Positions 16,839-25,586 of a stretch of 37,568 nt of DNA are shown one piece after another. Made by a program: the position numbers and the translations under genes. The stretch spans positions 1 through 37,568 of the forward strand of contig NZ_AUZM01000059.1 of NCBI RefSeq assembly GCF_000478195.2. The letters are read 5' to 3'. How positions within the stretch are numbered: position 1 is the stretch's first letter; every line of letters starts with the position of its first letter. This DNA is from Lyngbya aestuarii BL J (GTDB taxonomy: Bacteria; Cyanobacteriota; Cyanobacteriia; Cyanobacteriales; Microcoleaceae). The notes under the pieces are model-generated. The model saw nothing but the letters and a program-made list of their open reading frames with translations. It made no database searches and was not told where the DNA came from.

Positions 16839-17825
16839 TTACCCTAGAAAAGATTCTGCGGAGTATTCTGGAGAGGCAAAGAGATCTTCTGGGTATGCTA
16901 AACCTTCGACTTCAACAATTGTAAAAGATCTTTCAGGGTGAGAAGCTGAAAAAATTGAGTCTGCTAACTCCGATGAGCCGGGAGGAACGGCAATAATTTC
17001 ACTGTCTCCGATATAGTTATCCGTAGGTAGGAAGTAGTTAGGTTCCCAGATAGATTTTTCAGGTTCTTCAAGCGAACTCATTAAATATTCTGTGCGAGTC
17101 TGAGTCTCGGATAACAGACTTTCTAAGGTTTCAGTATCTACACCTGTCAACGGATCAATACTGGCTTCTGCTGTCATGGGTAAACCATTTTTACGGTCTT
17201 CAAGTAGTGCTGTCAGTCGTGCTTCTTCTTGTAGACCTGTTTCGATAGATTCTTGAAGGAATTCACGGTTTCGAGTCTCTTTCCAAGTGATAAATTCTTC
17301 AAAGCTACTGACATGAGGAGCGCCGAAACGACTCCAATCTATGTTTATTTGATCCTCAATAGAGGTTTCTACATTTTGAGTCGCAGCAGAAATAGCAGAA
17401 GCAGCAAAACTTGAATAATAGTTATAGGTCGTTATAAGACTATCACCAGCTTCAATGTTACCAATCTGATCGACACCAGGAGTATAGTAAAAAGTATCAT
17501 TTCCAGGACCTCCGTCTAAAAAATCAAAGCCACTATTTCCATCTAATGTATCGTTACCTAAATCTCCATATAGTCGGTCATTATCACTACCTCCTTTAAG
17601 ATCATCATTCGCTTGACCACCAAAAAGGTCATCTCTCCCTCCTTCCCCGAACAGTTGATCGGCTCCATCATTTCCATAGAGTAAATCTATGCCATCGCCA
17701 CCCTCTAATCTATCACCTCCACCGAATCCATACAGTTGATCATTTCCACTGAACCCTCTCATCGTATCGTTAGATGGAGAACCTGTGAGGTAATCATTTC
17801 CTCCTGTTCCATTATATGTTGGCAT
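16839..17825 (-). CDS. RTX calcium-binding repeat protein
   Basis: A 328-aa protein starting MPTYNGTGGNDYLTG. AGGAG lies 8 nt before the ATG. Residues 7-115 are about ten RTX nonapeptide repeats of the form GGxGxDxLxG (GFSGNDQLYGFGGGDRLEGG, GNDGADQLFG, GGPGNDTFYY). The remaining about 210 residues are not RTX: they are acidic, rich in Glu and Ser, partly helical (EEFITWKETRNREFLQESIE, EEARLTALLEDRK), and match nothing I know. There is no N-terminal signal peptide, as expected for type I secretion; the secretion signal would be C-terminal. It is convergent with the frameshifted RTX gene, across the duplicated 33-nt repeat. Confidence 0.88.
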   Translation of the reverse strand: MPTYNGTGGNDYLTGSPSNDTMRGFSGNDQLYGFGGGDRLEGGDGIDLLYGNDGADQLFGEGGRDDLFGGQANDDLKGGSDNDRLYGDLGNDTLDGNSGFDFLDGGPGNDTFYYTPGVDQIGNIEAGDSLITTYNYYSSFAASAISAATQNVETSIEDQINIDWSRFGAPHVSSFEEFITWKETRNREFLQESIETGLQEEARLTALLEDRKNGLPMTAEASIDPLTGVDTETLESLLSETQTRTEYLMSSLEEPEKSIWEPNYFLPTDNYIGDSEIIAVPPGSSELADSIFSASHPERSFTIVEVEGLAYPEDLFASPEYSAESFLG

Positions 17826-18741
17826 ATTTCGTTACTCCTTTTCCACAAGATAAAAGCTTAATGACAAGTAACAGTCAACATCCTAGAGCTTCTGATGATT
17901 CGCTCTCGCTTTGACCTGTTGCGGTTCAGTGTAACAGCAATTTTTAATAAAAAACACCCAAAAATGATAAAAATAATTGTATTTTTTCGGCGGGTGTAGA
18001 TTAGTTTAACTTATCAAATAAAGCGAATGTTAACATCAATATTTTTTGATTTTTTTGAACCAAACTTGTTATTTTATAAATCAACAAAACTTAGAATATC
18101 TACCTAGAATATCTACCGAAAGATAGAGGTAAATACTCTGAATATTTCACATGAGATTGAAGCTCGTTAAACCTGAAAAACTTGTGAAATGTATAGACCT
18201 TTTGTTGAATCTCACTCTTTTTTATTGTCTAACTAACCCCAAAGACCCGAAGATTTATTCTGGGTGTTCTTTGTGTCTTAGTGGTTTTATTCTTTCTATT
18301 TTTAAAAATTTAACAATACAGATGAAAGCAACTCAACGAAAGGAAATATTTTGGACTTGAAAACTATCCCTTCTCATTTTAACACTGTTTTGGCTGAGGT
18401 GATCAAAGAATTTGAGTGCAGCTAAATTTTAGATTGTATCGAAAAAAAATATCTTCCGCCAGCCCAAATGAAATCTTAAAACGAATGTTAAGAATTTTGC
18501 AAATCTCTGACAAATTTTTGAAGATGAAATAAGATCAAGGATAGAGGCAAGTAGAGAAAACAAAAGAAGACTCTACCCCGGAGACAATGCGTTAAACTAG
18601 ATCGTGAAACCGCTCAGTTGTTTTTTTTCACCCAAGTCGCTCAGTAAACTATCGAAAACCATTAGCTTGTCAACATTTCCAGATTTAGAATCTGGCGTTC
18701 ATTATCAACTCTTCAACAGAACTTTTATCTGAGGTAAAGAT
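17826..18741. other. Long intergenic region upstream of adhE
   Basis: A 916-base AT-rich gap between the divergent RTX gene and adhE. It contains a perfect 13-nt tandem duplication TAGAATATCTACC (18092-18104 and 18105-18117), a copy of the dispersed repeat (18235-18300), and the adhE control region near its right end. A 69-codon plus-strand frame at 18151 crosses the repeat and is not protein-like. Short protein-like pieces occur at 18355-18540 in shifting frames (for example FNTVLAEVIKEFECS), perhaps a badly decayed gene, but they are too weak to call. Confidence 0.45.
18235..18300. repeat. Dispersed intergenic repeat, copy B
   Basis: This is the partner of 15407-15480. It starts AACCCCAAAGACCCGAAGAT and ends TTTTATTCTTTCT. 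The left end (AACCcCaAAGACcCgAAGA) pairs imperfectly with the right part (TCTTtGTGTCTTagTGGTT), so an RNA or single-strand hairpin of about 19 pairs with mismatches is possible. This is the 'AACCACAAAGACACAAAGA' type of small repeat found widely in cyanobacterial intergenic DNA. Confidence 0.55.
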
Positions 18742-21402
18742 ATGGTGAATCAAGTAACCAACATCGAAGAACTCGAAACCCTAATTTCCCGAGTCAAAGC
18801 AGCCCAACAAAAGTATGCTTCCTACACCCAAGAACAAGTAGACTACATATTTAAAAAAGCGGCTTTAGCCGCCAACGCAGCCCGAATTCCCCTCGCAAAA
18901 ATGGCAGTCGAAGAAACGGGAATGGGTATCGTCGAAGACAAAGTGATTAAAAACCATTTTGCCTCAGAAATTATCTACAACAAATACAAAGCCGAAAAAA
19001 CCTGCGGAATTATTGAAGAAGACAAATCTTTTGGCTTCCAACGCATCGCCGAACCCGTCGGAATTCTCGCCGGAATTGTCCCCACAACTAACCCAACTTC
19101 GACAGCAATTTTTAAAGCCTTAATTGCCCTAAAAACTCGTAACGGAATCATCTTTTCCCCTCACCCTCGCGCCCGCAATTGTACGAATGAAGCCGCCCGA
19201 ATTGTGTTAAAAGCGGCGGTAGAAGCGGGGGCGCCCGATGATATTATTGGTTGGATTGACGAACCCACTGTTCCCCTCTCCCAAGCGTTGATGCAGCATT
19301 CTGATATTAAGCTGATTTTAGCCACAGGCGGGCCGGGGATGGTGAAAGCGGCTTATTCTTCGGGTAATCCTTCGTTGGGGGTTGGCGCTGGAAATACTCC
19401 GGCTTTAATTGATTCTTCTGCCCATATTAAAATGGCAGTTTCTTCAATTATTTTAAGTAAAACTTTCGACAACGGCATGATTTGCGCCAGCGAACAATCT
19501 GTTGTTGTTGTTGATGATGTTTATGATGAAGTCCGAGCCGAATTTGAAGCCCGAGGTGCTTATTTCCTAACCCCCGAAGAACGGGAACGTTTGGGCAAGA
19601 AAATCATCGTTAATGGACGCTTAAATGCGGAAATTGTGGGTCAACCCGTTGATAAAATTGCCGGACTCGCTGATATTACCCTCCCCGAAAATACCCGAGT
19701 TATTATTGGTGAAGCTGAAGAAATTAGTTCCAACGAACCTTTTGCCTATGAAAAACTCTCGCCTGTATTAGCAATGTATCGGGCGAAAGACTTTGAAGAT
19801 GCGGTGGAAAAATCAGAAAAATTAGTACAATTTGGCGGACGCGGACATACAGCCGCCCTCTACACCGCGCCTTCAAATACTGACCATATTAAACGCTTTG
19901 AAAATGCCGTCGAAACTGCCCGAGTTTTGATTAATACGCCGTCTTCTCAAGGGGCAATTGGTGATATTTATAACTTCCGTTTAGACCCCTCTTTAACCCT
20001 CGGTTGCGGAAGTTGGGGCGGAAACTCAGTCAGTGAAAACGTCGAACCTCATCACCTGTTAAACATCAAAACCGTCGCCGAACGTCGGGAAAATATGTTA
20101 TGGTTCCGTGTTCCTCCTAAAATTTATTTCAAATACGGCGCGTTAACTACAGCTATTCGCGAGTTAGCCGGGAAAAAACGGGCATTTATTGTGACCGACA
20201 AACCCCTTTATGAGTTAGGAGTAACGGCGATATTAGAGGAGGTTTTGGAGGAAATCGGACTCAAATATGATGTCTTTTATGATGTTGAACCTGATCCCTC
20301 TCTCGATACCGTGGAACGGGGATTAGTGTTGATGAATACTTTTCAACCGGATGTGATTATCGCCATTGGTGGGGGTTCTCCGATGGATGCCGCGAAAATT
20401 ATGTGGTTGATGTACGAACATCCTGAAATCGAATTTGACGGCTTGGCGATGCGGTTTATGGATATCCGCAAACGGGTTTATGACCTGCCGCCTTTAGGGG
20501 AAAAAGCGATCATGGTTGCGATTCCGACAACCTCTGGAACGGGTTCGGAAGTCACTCCTTTTGCCGTTGTAACTGACCGTCGAAATGATATTAAATATCC
20601 TTTGGCGGACTATGCTTTGACCCCAAATATGGCGATTATTGACCCAGAATTGGTGTTAAATATGCCGAAGGGATTAACATCATTTGGTGGAGTGGATGCT
20701 TTAACTCACGCCCTAGAATCTTATGTCTCGGTATTGGCTTCTGAATATACCAACGGTTTGGCATTAGAAGCGATTCGGTTAATCTTTAAATATTTGCCTA
20801 GTTCCTATGAAAATGGGGCAAAAGATCCGAAAGCGCGAGAAAAAATGCACTATGCGTCTACAATGGCGGGGATGGCATTTGCTAACGGTTTCTTAGGCAT
20901 TTGTCACTCGATGGCGCACCAATTGGGGGCGATGTTTCATGTGCCGCACGGGTTAGCAAATGCGCTGATGATTTGTCATGTGATTCGCTACAATGCGACC
21001 GATGCTCCGTTTAAACAAGCGACGTTCTCGCAGTACAAATATCCCAATGCAAAATGGCGTTATTCTCGGATTGCTGACTATTTGAATTTGGGCGGCGAAA
21101 CGGAAGAAGAAAAGGTTGAGCGCTTGATTTTGGCAATCGAAGATTTGAAGCGTCAAGTCGGAATTCCAAGTGGAATTAAAGACGTGATCAAAGAAAGTGA
21201 AGCCGAATTTTTAGCAAAAGTTGATGAATTATCGGATCGTGCTTTTGACGATCAATGTACGGGTGCAAATCCCCGTTATCCTCTGATTAAAGACCTGAAG
21301 CAATTGTATCTTGATGCTTATTATGGTCATCCGTTAGTTGAAGTTCAACAAAATGGTAAAACAGGTATTCAACAAGAACCTGAAGTTGTGGCGACAAACT
21401 AA
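18742..21402 (+). CDS. adhE: Bifunctional aldehyde/alcohol dehydrogenase
   Basis: An 886-aa fusion enzyme converting acetyl-CoA to acetaldehyde and then ethanol with two NADH. The N-terminal half is a CoA-acylating aldehyde dehydrogenase: PTTNPTSTAIFKALIALKTR, ATGGPGMVKAAYSSGNP, VGAGNTPA and catalytic Cys248 in NGMICASEQS. The C-terminal half (from about 450) is an iron-dependent alcohol dehydrogenase: nucleotide motif AIGGGSPMDAAKIMW, TTSGTGSEVT and metal-binding regions GGVDALTHALESY and GICHSMAHQLGAMFHVPHG. The length matches the E. coli enzyme (891 aa). GAGG lies 7 nt before the ATG. It is monocistronic and preceded by a long AT-rich leader. The likely role is dark anaerobic fermentation. 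Confidence 0.97.
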   Translation: MVNQVTNIEELETLISRVKAAQQKYASYTQEQVDYIFKKAALAANAARIPLAKMAVEETGMGIVEDKVIKNHFASEIIYNKYKAEKTCGIIEEDKSFGFQRIAEPVGILAGIVPTTNPTSTAIFKALIALKTRNGIIFSPHPRARNCTNEAARIVLKAAVEAGAPDDIIGWIDEPTVPLSQALMQHSDIKLILATGGPGMVKAAYSSGNPSLGVGAGNTPALIDSSAHIKMAVSSIILSKTFDNGMICASEQSVVVVDDVYDEVRAEFEARGAYFLTPEERERLGKKIIVNGRLNAEIVGQPVDKIAGLADITLPENTRVIIGEAEEISSNEPFAYEKLSPVLAMYRAKDFEDAVEKSEKLVQFGGRGHTAALYTAPSNTDHIKRFENAVETARVLINTPSSQGAIGDIYNFRLDPSLTLGCGSWGGNSVSENVEPHHLLNIKTVAERRENMLWFRVPPKIYFKYGALTTAIRELAGKKRAFIVTDKPLYELGVTAILEEVLEEIGLKYDVFYDVEPDPSLDTVERGLVLMNTFQPDVIIAIGGGSPMDAAKIMWLMYEHPEIEFDGLAMRFMDIRKRVYDLPPLGEKAIMVAIPTTSGTGSEVTPFAVVTDRRNDIKYPLADYALTPNMAIIDPELVLNMPKGLTSFGGVDALTHALESYVSVLASEYTNGLALEAIRLIFKYLPSSYENGAKDPKAREKMHYASTMAGMAFANGFLGICHSMAHQLGAMFHVPHGLANALMICHVIRYNATDAPFKQATFSQYKYPNAKWRYSRIADYLNLGGETEEEKVERLILAIEDLKRQVGIPSGIKDVIKESEAEFLAKVDELSDRAFDDQCTGANPRYPLIKDLKQLYLDAYYGHPLVEVQQNGKTGIQQEPEVVATN

Positions 21403-21420
21403 TAGTTAGATTTCAATTTT

Positions 21421-21566
21421 GACCTCACCCTCCTAACCTCCCTCTCCTACGAGGAGATAGAGGAACTAAAACGAAGACTAAGCTAGGCTTCAAAGTCTCT
21501 CGTCACCCTTCTATAATATTTCCTGACACTCCTTTCCTTCTAGGAGAGGGGTTGGGGGTGAGGTTA
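21421..21566. repeat. Imperfect inverted repeat between adhE and the permease gene
   Basis: The left arm (from 21421, GACCTCACCCTCCTAACCTC then CCTCTCCTA) is nearly the reverse complement of the right arm (21538-21566, TAGGAGAGGGGTTGGGGGTG then AGGTTAA). About 85 nt lie between the arms. The left arm also holds the short hairpin CTCCTACGAGGAG. The right arm includes the TAA stop of the convergent permease gene. It resembles the CCTCACCCCCAACCCCTCTCC class of cyanobacterial repeats and may serve as a two-way terminator. Confidence 0.75.
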
Positions 21567-23285
21567 AAATCTCAATGTTCGTCGCATAAAATGACTGATC
21601 AAATCAACAAGAATTGTCAGAGAAATAAACACAATTAAGGTGGCAAAAACACTGTTATAATCAAAACTACTCAGTTGTTCGGTGAGTAACCGACCCAACC
21701 CACCCGCACCCACTAAACCCACAATTACAGTCGCCCGAATACAGACTTCCCAACGATAGAGAATATAGGCAATAAATCGAGGGAGAGTCAAGGGTAAAAC
21801 ACCATATAAAAACACTTGAGGACGGGTGGCGCCCAACCCAGAAAGCGATCGCAAAGGACGCGGATCTAAATTTTCGGTAACTTCCGCCATTAACCGTCCT
21901 AAAATCCCCAAATTATGTAATCCTAAAGCAATGGCACCGGGTAAAATTCCGGGAAACAATATAAACAGAAAAATTAACGCCCAAATGGGTTCGGGAACTG
22001 CTCTAAAAAAGAGTAAAATAAACCGACTGAAAGTAAAAATTAGAGCGCTAAACTTTAAAAAGTTAGCATTTTGATTTTTAGTAAAATCAAATATTCCACC
22101 GGGTAAAAAAAAGTTATTTGCCGCCGGAAATGAGAGTAAAATCCCACCTAAACCTGCTATAATTATCGATAAAATGGATAGGGCGAGGGTTTGTTGGGAT
22201 AAGATAAAGAGTTGTTGGAGTTGACTAAAATCGGGGGGAAACGCCTGTTTTAAAATTGAAATGAATAATTCCCAAGTTCGGGGCGAGTACAGTTTAGAAA
22301 AATCAGCATTAATCTCCCAAAAGGAAAATAGAATTAAAATCAGGGTAAAATAAGTGGATAGAGTAACAAAGGAAGGAAAATTATATTTTTTAATTTCTAT
22401 ATTTTCTGAGGTTTCGCTGTGATTTTGTTCAGTTTTTAACTGCAAAATGTTAATATCTAAACGAGAGGGCGCACCCAAACGATGACGCAGAGTTGAACTC
22501 CAAAGATCGGTTAATCCGGTTAAGATTACTAATGCAATTAATAGTGTCCAAACTTGATGGTAACGCAAGGATTGAAGGCTGAGTAAGATTTGATAGCCTA
22601 ATCCTCCCGCCCCGATAATTCCTAACAAAGTCGCTGAACGGATAGAACATTCAAATCTATAAAAGGTGTATGATAAAAGGTTGAGGAAGGCTTGGGGAAA
22701 TAGGCTATAAAGAAAGGCGTTCAGTGGAGAAACACCACTGCTTAAAAGGGCGGTTAAAGCTTGGCGTGGGGTTTCATCTAATATATCTGAAAAAACTTTG
22801 GCGGTAATGGTACCAAATGGAATCGCGATCGCCAAAATAGCAACCAGGGGATCGAGTCCAAAGATATTCACAAAAAATAAGCCCCAAATGGCTTCGTGAA
22901 TGGAACGAGGAATAGCTAAAAGCGATCGTATAAATAACCAAGGGGTTCCGAAAAGTTGAGGCGAAAGCGATCGCCACCAAATTTCTGAGGAAAATAAACC
23001 GCCAATTAAACCAATTAAAATACTAAAAACGGTTCCACAAACTGCAAAGCTTAAAGTTTTTAAACTGGCTTCTAGAGTAAGTTTAATAAATTCTGGGCTA
23101 AGTTCGGGAGATAAAGCAGCACTGAGGAATTGTTGAACTAAGGTTAACCCGCCTAAATTGACTAATTTTTGTTGAAAAACTCCCGCAGTTTGTAATGACC
23201 AAATTAAAGATATAATTGTAATAATTAGCCAAAAAGTTTTCCAGTTTAGGAAAGAGGGACATCTGATTTTAGCCGTTGAATTCAT
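21564..23285 (-). CDS. phnE: PhnE-type ABC permease, two fused halves
   Basis: A 573-aa membrane protein made of two consecutive PhnE-like permease domains. PhnE alone is usually about 260-280 aa. The first half has the cytoplasmic loop ALTALLSSGVSPLNAFLYSL and CSIRSATLLGIIGAGGLGYQ. The second has LRSLSGLGATRPQVFLYGVL and CIRATVIVGLVGAGGLGRLL. These are the EAA-type coupling loops and the IGAGGLG motif of phosphonate-family permeases. About 12 transmembrane segments are expected. It is the last gene of the importer operon, 49 nt after the ATPase. Phosphonate, phosphite or selenate-like oxyanions are possible substrates; the binding protein decides this. Confidence 0.88.
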   Translation of the reverse strand: MNSTAKIRCPSFLNWKTFWLIITIISLIWSLQTAGVFQQKLVNLGGLTLVQQFLSAALSPELSPEFIKLTLEASLKTLSFAVCGTVFSILIGLIGGLFSSEIWWRSLSPQLFGTPWLFIRSLLAIPRSIHEAIWGLFFVNIFGLDPLVAILAIAIPFGTITAKVFSDILDETPRQALTALLSSGVSPLNAFLYSLFPQAFLNLLSYTFYRFECSIRSATLLGIIGAGGLGYQILLSLQSLRYHQVWTLLIALVILTGLTDLWSSTLRHRLGAPSRLDINILQLKTEQNHSETSENIEIKKYNFPSFVTLSTYFTLILILFSFWEINADFSKLYSPRTWELFISILKQAFPPDFSQLQQLFILSQQTLALSILSIIIAGLGGILLSFPAANNFFLPGGIFDFTKNQNANFLKFSALIFTFSRFILLFFRAVPEPIWALIFLFILFPGILPGAIALGLHNLGILGRLMAEVTENLDPRPLRSLSGLGATRPQVFLYGVLPLTLPRFIAYILYRWEVCIRATVIVGLVGAGGLGRLLTEQLSSFDYNSVFATLIVFISLTILVDLISHFMRRTLRF

Positions 23286-23334
23286 TTGATATGGGACGTA
23301 AATTTAGATATTTTTATGATAAAATAGAGTGAGT

Positions 23335-24087
23335 TTAAATGGGATCGGTATATAATTTATCAATTAAAGAGTCCGTTAAGGTGTCCGCCGGAAGATCAAA
23401 GAAAATTTTCCCAGATTTTAAACCAATAATCCGCTGATAATGACTGCGAGCAAATTCAATGGCGTGTAGACTGGTAATGAGGGTTTTTTTGTTGTGTTGA
23501 CTGAGTTGATGCAGTAAATCTATAATTTCAAAGGAGCGTTGGGGATCGAGGCTAGAAATCGGTTCATCGGCTAAAATTGCGGTGGGATTTTGTACTAAAA
23601 CTCTCGCGATCGCCACCCGTTGCTGTTGACCTCCAGAGAGGTGATCAGTGCGTTCAAAGAGTTTTTCGGGAATTCCGACCTGTTGAAGTGCTTGGGTTGC
23701 GGTTTGAATTTCTAAGGGATAAATCAGCGAAAGAGCGGCTTTGAAAAATGACCAACGCCCCAAATGACCTGCATTAATATTATGAATGACTCGCAGATTA
23801 TCAACGAGATTAAATTGTTGGTAAATGGTGCCGATTTGTTGTTGAATTTGACGGCGTAATTTGGGTCGCAGAGTTCGGAAATTACGACCGAGTATCCAAA
23901 CTTCACCTTGACTCGGAATAATTGTACCGTTTAGTAAACTCAGCAGGGTACTTTTTCCCGCACCAGAAGATCCAACTAATGCAACTTGTTCCCCTGCTTT
24001 AATTTTGAGGTTAATATCGGTTAAAGACTGAATTTTTTCAAAGCGGTGAGAGACATTTTTAAGTTCAAAAATCGGCAAATTTTGCAT
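23335..24087 (-). CDS. phnC: PhnC-type ABC transporter ATPase
   Basis: A 250-aa ATPase that powers the importer. Walker A GSSGAGKSTLL (39-49), Q-loop IYQQFNLV, signature LSGGQQQRVAIAR, Walker B AILADEPISSLD and H-loop ITSLHAIEFAR are all intact. Overall sequence and length fit the phosphonate-family ATPases (PhnC, about 250-260 aa). It sits 21 nt after the 128-aa exported protein and 49 nt before the fused permease, on the same strand as the binding protein. Confidence 0.92.
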   Translation of the reverse strand: MQNLPIFELKNVSHRFEKIQSLTDINLKIKAGEQVALVGSSGAGKSTLLSLLNGTIIPSQGEVWILGRNFRTLRPKLRRQIQQQIGTIYQQFNLVDNLRVIHNINAGHLGRWSFFKAALSLIYPLEIQTATQALQQVGIPEKLFERTDHLSGGQQQRVAIARVLVQNPTAILADEPISSLDPQRSFEIIDLLHQLSQHNKKTLITSLHAIEFARSHYQRIIGLKSGKIFFDLPADTLTDSLIDKLYTDPI

Positions 24088-24108
24088 CAGAAAAATAGGA
24101 AACTGAAT

Positions 24109-24495
24109 TTAAAAACTGAAATCAACTTTCACCGTTTTTCCAGTTTCTTGATTATAAAGTGTGAGTTCCATAACCCCATTAAATCGTTCGGCTCTTTCCA
24201 CAACCCAAGCGGTCTGAACCAGAGCATTAACTTGGTCTGGATTGGGCATAATCACTTCCGTACCTGACTGAGCTTTTAAGATAATCAATGTTCCCAAATT
24301 GGTAGACAATTGAAACCCTATTCTTTCAGTGTCAATAGCCGATCGTGAATAGTTACAATTAAAGAGTTGAAAGCTATAATCATCAGTCCCAGATTCATCA
24401 ATTTGGCAGGATACAGCTGATGATTGTGCAATTACTGGAGTGACTAATTCAGTCCCTATAAAAAAGAACAACGACAGAAATATAAATTTGAGCAT
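24109..24495 (-). CDS. Unknown exported protein inside the importer operon
   Basis: A 128-aa protein with a Sec signal peptide (hydrophobic residues 3-21, cleavage probably after VIAQ at about 24). The mature domain of about 104 residues has two Cys close together in sequence order (AVSCQIDES, FNCNYS) and looks all-beta: FQLSTNLGTLIIL, MELTLYNQETGKTVKVDFSF. The family is not recognised. It lies between the binding-protein and ATPase genes, co-directional, 21 nt before the ATPase. A periplasmic accessory role in the importer is possible, but only the position suggests it. Confidence 0.65.
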   Translation of the reverse strand: MLKFIFLSLFFFIGTELVTPVIAQSSAVSCQIDESGTDDYSFQLFNCNYSRSAIDTERIGFQLSTNLGTLIILKAQSGTEVIMPNPDQVNALVQTAWVVERAERFNGVMELTLYNQETGKTVKVDFSF

Positions 24496-24614
24496 GGTAT
24501 TGATCCAAAGATTTAAAGTAGATTTTTAATCCATTGATCCCTCGCTTTTTATAAATTATTTATAAGCCAAAAGTTTATCCTAAATTCTATTGGATCAAAA
24601 CGCCGTGCAAATTA

Positions 24615-25517
24615 TTACTTAATTTTACCAATTTCTCGCCCTACTTCTTCAATTTGAGTATAGTTTGAGTTTTGAGTTGTAATAAACTGACCTGCACTGA
24701 ACAAATCTAGGATTTCCTTTTCCTCTGGCACATTGGGATCGAGACTAATAAAAGCCTCTTGTACCTTTTGAATGAAGTCTGCGCCGTATTGTTCCTTAAC
24801 TTGGGGATGAATTACCCAATGGTAATCATAATAGGCAGGTGTACGCCAAATCACCTCAACCTGATCTAAGTTTATCGCATTTTCTTCAACTCGTTTTTCC
24901 CAGACCTTTTCATTGACTGCACCCACTTGATAAGTTCCAGCTTCGACCAGTTTAATGGTTTTATCGTGATCGCCAGAAAAACCCGGTTCACCTTGAAAAT
25001 CTTCTAAATTTACTCCCGCTTTTTTGAGGAAATATTGGGGCATTAATCGCCCAGAAGTTGAAGATTCACTCCCGAAAGTAAAAGTTTTTTGCTTGAGTTT
25101 TTGCAGTTCAAAACTATCATTTAAAGGAGTCAATTCACTGGATTTATTCGCAATGAATAGACTATGAAACTGTTGATCAATATCTCGTTGGGCGATGGCT
25201 TCTGCTCCCGGAACTTGTAGACGGGCTTGAACTCCCGTTAAACCGCCAAACCAAACTAATTCTAAGTCCCCAACTTTAAAAGCAGTTACTGCTGCGACAT
25301 AATCTGTGACGGGTTTATATTCAACAGGAACGTCTAGTTTTTCTTCTAAATAGGTCGCGAGTTTTTCATACTTTCGCTGTAATTCTTCGGGATCTTGGTC
25401 AGGAATTGCACCAATAACTAACGGTTCTTCCGTTTTCTGTGTTGAAGTTTGAGAAGAACAAGTTGCTAAAGGCAGAATTAAGACAACAATTCCTAAAATA
25501 AAAAGTTTTTTGAACAT
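24615..25517 (-). CDS. phnD: PhnD-type ABC binding lipoprotein (selenate/phosphonate family)
   Basis: A 300-aa binding protein with a signal peptide ending LATC at Cys20, so probably a lipoprotein. The mature part is PhnD-like: IGAIPDQDPEELQRKYEKLA, VTDYVAAVTAFKVGDLELVW, FGGLTGVQARLQVPGAEAIA, GSESSTSGRLMPQYFLKKAG, GFSGDHDKTIKLVEAGTYQV and WRTPAYYDYHW. This pattern closely recalls the family named 'putative selenate ABC transporter substrate-binding protein' rather than classical phosphonate-binding PhnD. I recall that resemblance and could not check it. It lies 69 nt after the methyltransferase gene and upstream of the unknown exported protein, ATPase and permease. Confidence 0.85.
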   Translation of the reverse strand: MFKKLFILGIVVLILPLATCSSQTSTQKTEEPLVIGAIPDQDPEELQRKYEKLATYLEEKLDVPVEYKPVTDYVAAVTAFKVGDLELVWFGGLTGVQARLQVPGAEAIAQRDIDQQFHSLFIANKSSELTPLNDSFELQKLKQKTFTFGSESSTSGRLMPQYFLKKAGVNLEDFQGEPGFSGDHDKTIKLVEAGTYQVGAVNEKVWEKRVEENAINLDQVEVIWRTPAYYDYHWVIHPQVKEQYGADFIQKVQEAFISLDPNVPEEKEILDLFSAGQFITTQNSNYTQIEEVGREIGKIK

Positions 25518-25586
25518 CAGTGAATCAGGTAGAGTTATGCAACCCAGGTTGAAATTATTTTATTATACTCAAATTTTCATAAATGA

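Noticed and set aside
18151-18360. Plus-strand frame of 69 codons
   Set aside because: It runs through the dispersed repeat, and its sequence is dominated by the repeat and AT-rich DNA.
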